Source: Tidjanibacter sp. (GTDB lineage Bacteria; Bacteroidota; Bacteroidia; Bacteroidales; Rikenellaceae). From it: a stretch of 13,908 nt of DNA. This document shows positions 13,889-13,908 of this stretch, one piece after another. The notes under the pieces were generated by a model. It was not told where the DNA came from. It was given only the letters and a program-made list of their open reading frames with translations, and did no database searches. The translations under genes were made by a program, and so were the position numbers. Every line of letters begins with the position of its first letter. The first letter of the stretch is position 1. The stretch spans positions 1 through 13,908 of the forward strand of contig JAGBYS010000008.1 of NCBI GenBank assembly GCA_017628675.1, read 5' to 3'.

Positions 13889-13908
13889 CGAACAAAATTC
13901 AAAATTCA

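Noticed and set aside
1..13908. CRISPR arrays, insertion sequences, tRNA or rRNA genes, attachment sites.
   Set aside because: No repeat-spacer pattern, transposase, terminal inverted repeats, cloverleaf or rRNA segment was seen on either strand.

Overview
The window looks like a chromosomal segment of a GC-rich gut-type Bacteroidota, probably Bacteroidales and perhaps Alistipes-like. The clues are a SusC/SusD pair, Bacteroidetes-type promoters (TTTG about 20 bp upstream of TAnnTTTG) and lipoprotein and OMP layouts typical of the phylum. The genus is a guess.

Left three quarters (1-10508, minus strand): one apparent operon built like a polysaccharide/glycoconjugate utilisation locus. In transcription order it encodes a Tat-exported DUF4434 protein (possible glycosidase), a XylE/GLUT-type sugar porter, an RnBP-type N-acylglucosamine 2-epimerase, a SusC-type TonB-dependent transporter, a SusD-type lipoprotein and a DUF5018-like lipoprotein in the SusE/F position. 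The start of a seventh gene is cut by the left edge. Gaps between genes are 3 to 53 bp. A plausible flow is capture and import across the outer membrane by SusC/SusD and the DUF5018-like protein, periplasmic processing by DUF4434, proton-linked import by the porter, then cytoplasmic 2-epimerisation of an N-acylhexosamine (GlcNAc/ManNAc type). No classical glycoside hydrolase, lyase, kinase or sialidase is visible; such genes may lie past the left edge.

Divergent control region (10509-10862): 354 bp with a strong operon promoter on the minus strand, a weaker promoter for the plus-strand ROK regulator, a pair of related GGTG-N13-CACC palindromes, one just downstream of each promoter, and a 28-bp AT-rich near-palindrome upstream of the operon promoter. 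The ROK protein has a winged helix and sugar-domain zinc motif but a lost kinase phosphate loop, so it is the obvious candidate regulator.

Right quarter: the ROK gene ends at a strong bidirectional terminator facing a convergent CE2-like SGNH esterase gene, which has its own promoter. Upstream of that lies rplS (ribosomal protein L19) with its own terminator, promoter and a structured leader; this is core genome, so the locus sits next to housekeeping genes.
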